From Candidatus Shapirobacteria bacterium CG06_land_8_20_14_3_00_40_12 (GTDB taxonomy: Bacteria > Patescibacteriota > Microgenomatia > UBA12405), in contig PEWA01000041.1 of assembly GCA_002780135.1 (NCBI GenBank), positions 1 to 13,051 on the forward strand: a stretch of DNA of 13,051 bases, given 5' to 3'. This document shows positions 12,310 to 13,051 of the stretch, one piece after another. Below the pieces are notes generated by a model. The model saw only the letters and a program-made list of their open reading frames with translations. It made no database searches and was not told the origin of the DNA. A program made the position numbers and the translations under genes. Each line of letters begins with the position of its first letter. The stretch's first letter is position 1.

Positions 12310-12942
12310 ATGTCACTCTATGGACTCATCATCGGCCTTTCCGTTTCTCTAGGCACCTACCTCTTTGAAAAAAACAACACCCTTGTCCCTAAAAAACTAA
12401 TAAATATTTTTATAATCGGTCTCTTAATTTCTCTTCTCATTGGCGCCCGCCTGTATCACGTTTTTGATCAGTGGTCATATTATTCCCAAAGTCTTTTACA
12501 AATTTTTAACACCCGGGGTGGGGGATTGGGAATTTACGGTGCCCTTATTGGTGCTTTTATTTTTATTTTCGCATTTTCTAAAATCTATAAAATTAACTTT
12601 TTTCTTCTTACTGATAATTTAGTGTTATTTTTACCATTATGCCAATCTATTGGCCGTTTTGGAAATTTCGTCAACGGCGAAATCTCCATTTGGTGGTTGG
12701 AATCTCTTCTTTGTCTTCTCCTTTTTTCTGCCATTCAAAAGCTAAAATCCCGACTTAGCCCCACCGGTCTTTATCTTCTAGGTTACGGCCTGATTCGTTT
12801 CATCACCGAGTATTTTCGCACTGACACTTGGGTTGTCAGCGGTTTCAAAATCGCCAATATTATTTCTTTAATCTTTGTAATACTCGGTCTTTTCCTGATA
12901 AAATATCAGCCACGGCTCCATCGTCATCCAAGGCTGATCTAG
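12310..12942 (+). CDS. lgt: Prolipoprotein diacylglyceryl transferase, minimal form
   Basis: Lgt moves diacylglycerol from phosphatidylglycerol to the lipobox Cys of prolipoproteins, in the inner membrane. The signature GRFGNFVNGE (R116, N119, E124) is exact, and GARLYHVF, GGGLGIYGALIGAF and GYGLIRFITEYFRTD (R170) match the family blocks in order. About six or seven membrane helices are visible. At 210 residues it is 50-80 shorter than usual. The N-terminus is cut to three residues before the conserved YGL, and the periplasmic segment after GNFVNGE, normally about 30-45 residues before the LYE helix, is reduced to a few. No upstream in-frame start exists: a stop at 12271 lies in tRNA-Lys. The last residues (about 202-210) are encoded by the first copy of the 43-bp repeat. 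Function probably remains, since the core residues are kept. Confidence 0.93.
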   Translation: MSLYGLIIGLSVSLGTYLFEKNNTLVPKKLINIFIIGLLISLLIGARLYHVFDQWSYYSQSLLQIFNTRGGGLGIYGALIGAFIFIFAFSKIYKINFFLLTDNLVLFLPLCQSIGRFGNFVNGEISIWWLESLLCLLLFSAIQKLKSRLSPTGLYLLGYGLIRFITEYFRTDTWVVSGFKIANIISLIFVILGLFLIKYQPRLHRHPRLI

Positions 12943-13051
12943 CGATCTAGTGGCCTAGGACATCCGCCCAGGCGAATAATCGATGGGGTTCTGTGTTTTT
13001 AACAATTTGGCTCCATCGTCATCCAAGGCTGATCTAGCGATCTAGTGGCCT
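12914..13051. repeat. 43-bp direct repeat (period 95 bp) with tRNA-Glu-like segments at the window end
   Basis: Bases 12914-12956 and 13009-13051 are identical over 43 bp; the second copy runs exactly to the window end. The unit opens with GGCTCCATCGTC and then TCTAGTGGCCTAGGACATCC (about 12946-12965), which read like the acceptor and D-arm of a bacterial tRNA-Glu split by about 20 bp. CGATGGGGTTC (12981-12991) resembles the 5' side of a T-arm. No anticodon loop or closing acceptor strand can be placed, so I do not call a tRNA. GATCTAG also occurs twice inside each copy. The first copy covers the lgt stop codon. The repeat could be a real tandem array, a broken tRNA or an assembly artefact at a contig end. 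Confidence 0.6.

Noticed and set aside
12520..12560. Tyr in place of the E. coli H103 position in Lgt (GLGIYGALIG), read as an inactive enzyme
   Set aside because: As far as I recall, Tyr occurs at this place in many Gram-positive Lgt proteins, and the arginines of the core are present, so loss of function is not supported.
12914..13008. Complete tRNA-Glu at the end of the window
   Set aside because: The acceptor/D-arm and T-arm-like blocks are present, but the anticodon loop and the 3' acceptor strand cannot be placed.

Overview
The window looks like part of a small, AT-rich (roughly 40% GC) genome from the Candidate Phyla Radiation (Patescibacteria), plausibly near Microgenomates. This is inferred from several traits together. 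Genes are tightly packed with almost no spacers, Shine-Dalgarno sites are missing, and the tRNA genes lack an encoded CCA. The prolipoprotein transferase is minimal, NDP kinase is of the long form, a LemA-HtpX pair is present, and the DnaE carries an intact PHP site. No marker such as 16S rRNA is present, so the placement is not proven.

Layout. Positions 1-2462 (+) are the end of a cell-surface polysaccharide operon: a 5'-truncated GT4 glycosyltransferase, a GT2 glycosyltransferase and an O-antigen ligase/polymerase-like membrane protein, each overlapping the next. Positions 2446-4221 (-) hold a membrane-anchored Ig-like protein, tRNA-Thr(CGT), tRNA-Gly(CCC), a membrane-anchored double-LysM protein and a small ArsR-type regulator. 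Positions 4309-5464 (+) hold ndk and a CarD/CdnL-like RNA polymerase-binding protein. Positions 5501-6651 (-) hold three small genes, each with its own promoter: a cysteine-rich unknown protein, a 2H phosphoesterase and a GIY-YIG nuclease-fold protein. Positions 6668-6868 hold a 128-bp three-hairpin element and tRNA-Asp(GTC). Positions 6953-12942 (+) hold lemA-htpX, dnaE, rplS, tRNA-Lys(TTT) and lgt. From 12914 to the end lies a 43-bp direct repeat with a 95-bp period and tRNA-Glu-like segments.

How it works together. The left end builds and links surface glycan; the Ig-like, LysM, HtpX/LemA and Lgt proteins act in or on the envelope. DnaE, Ndk, L19 and the four tRNAs are core information-processing functions. 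The most notable system-level signals concern expression. Nearly every gene that starts a transcription unit has a sigma70-type -10 box only 5-11 nt from its start codon, which implies leaderless or near-leaderless mRNAs. lgt begins one nucleotide after the 3' end of tRNA-Lys. Three of the four tRNAs carry C instead of the near-universal T at position 55. The three-hairpin element beside tRNA-Asp has no assigned function.
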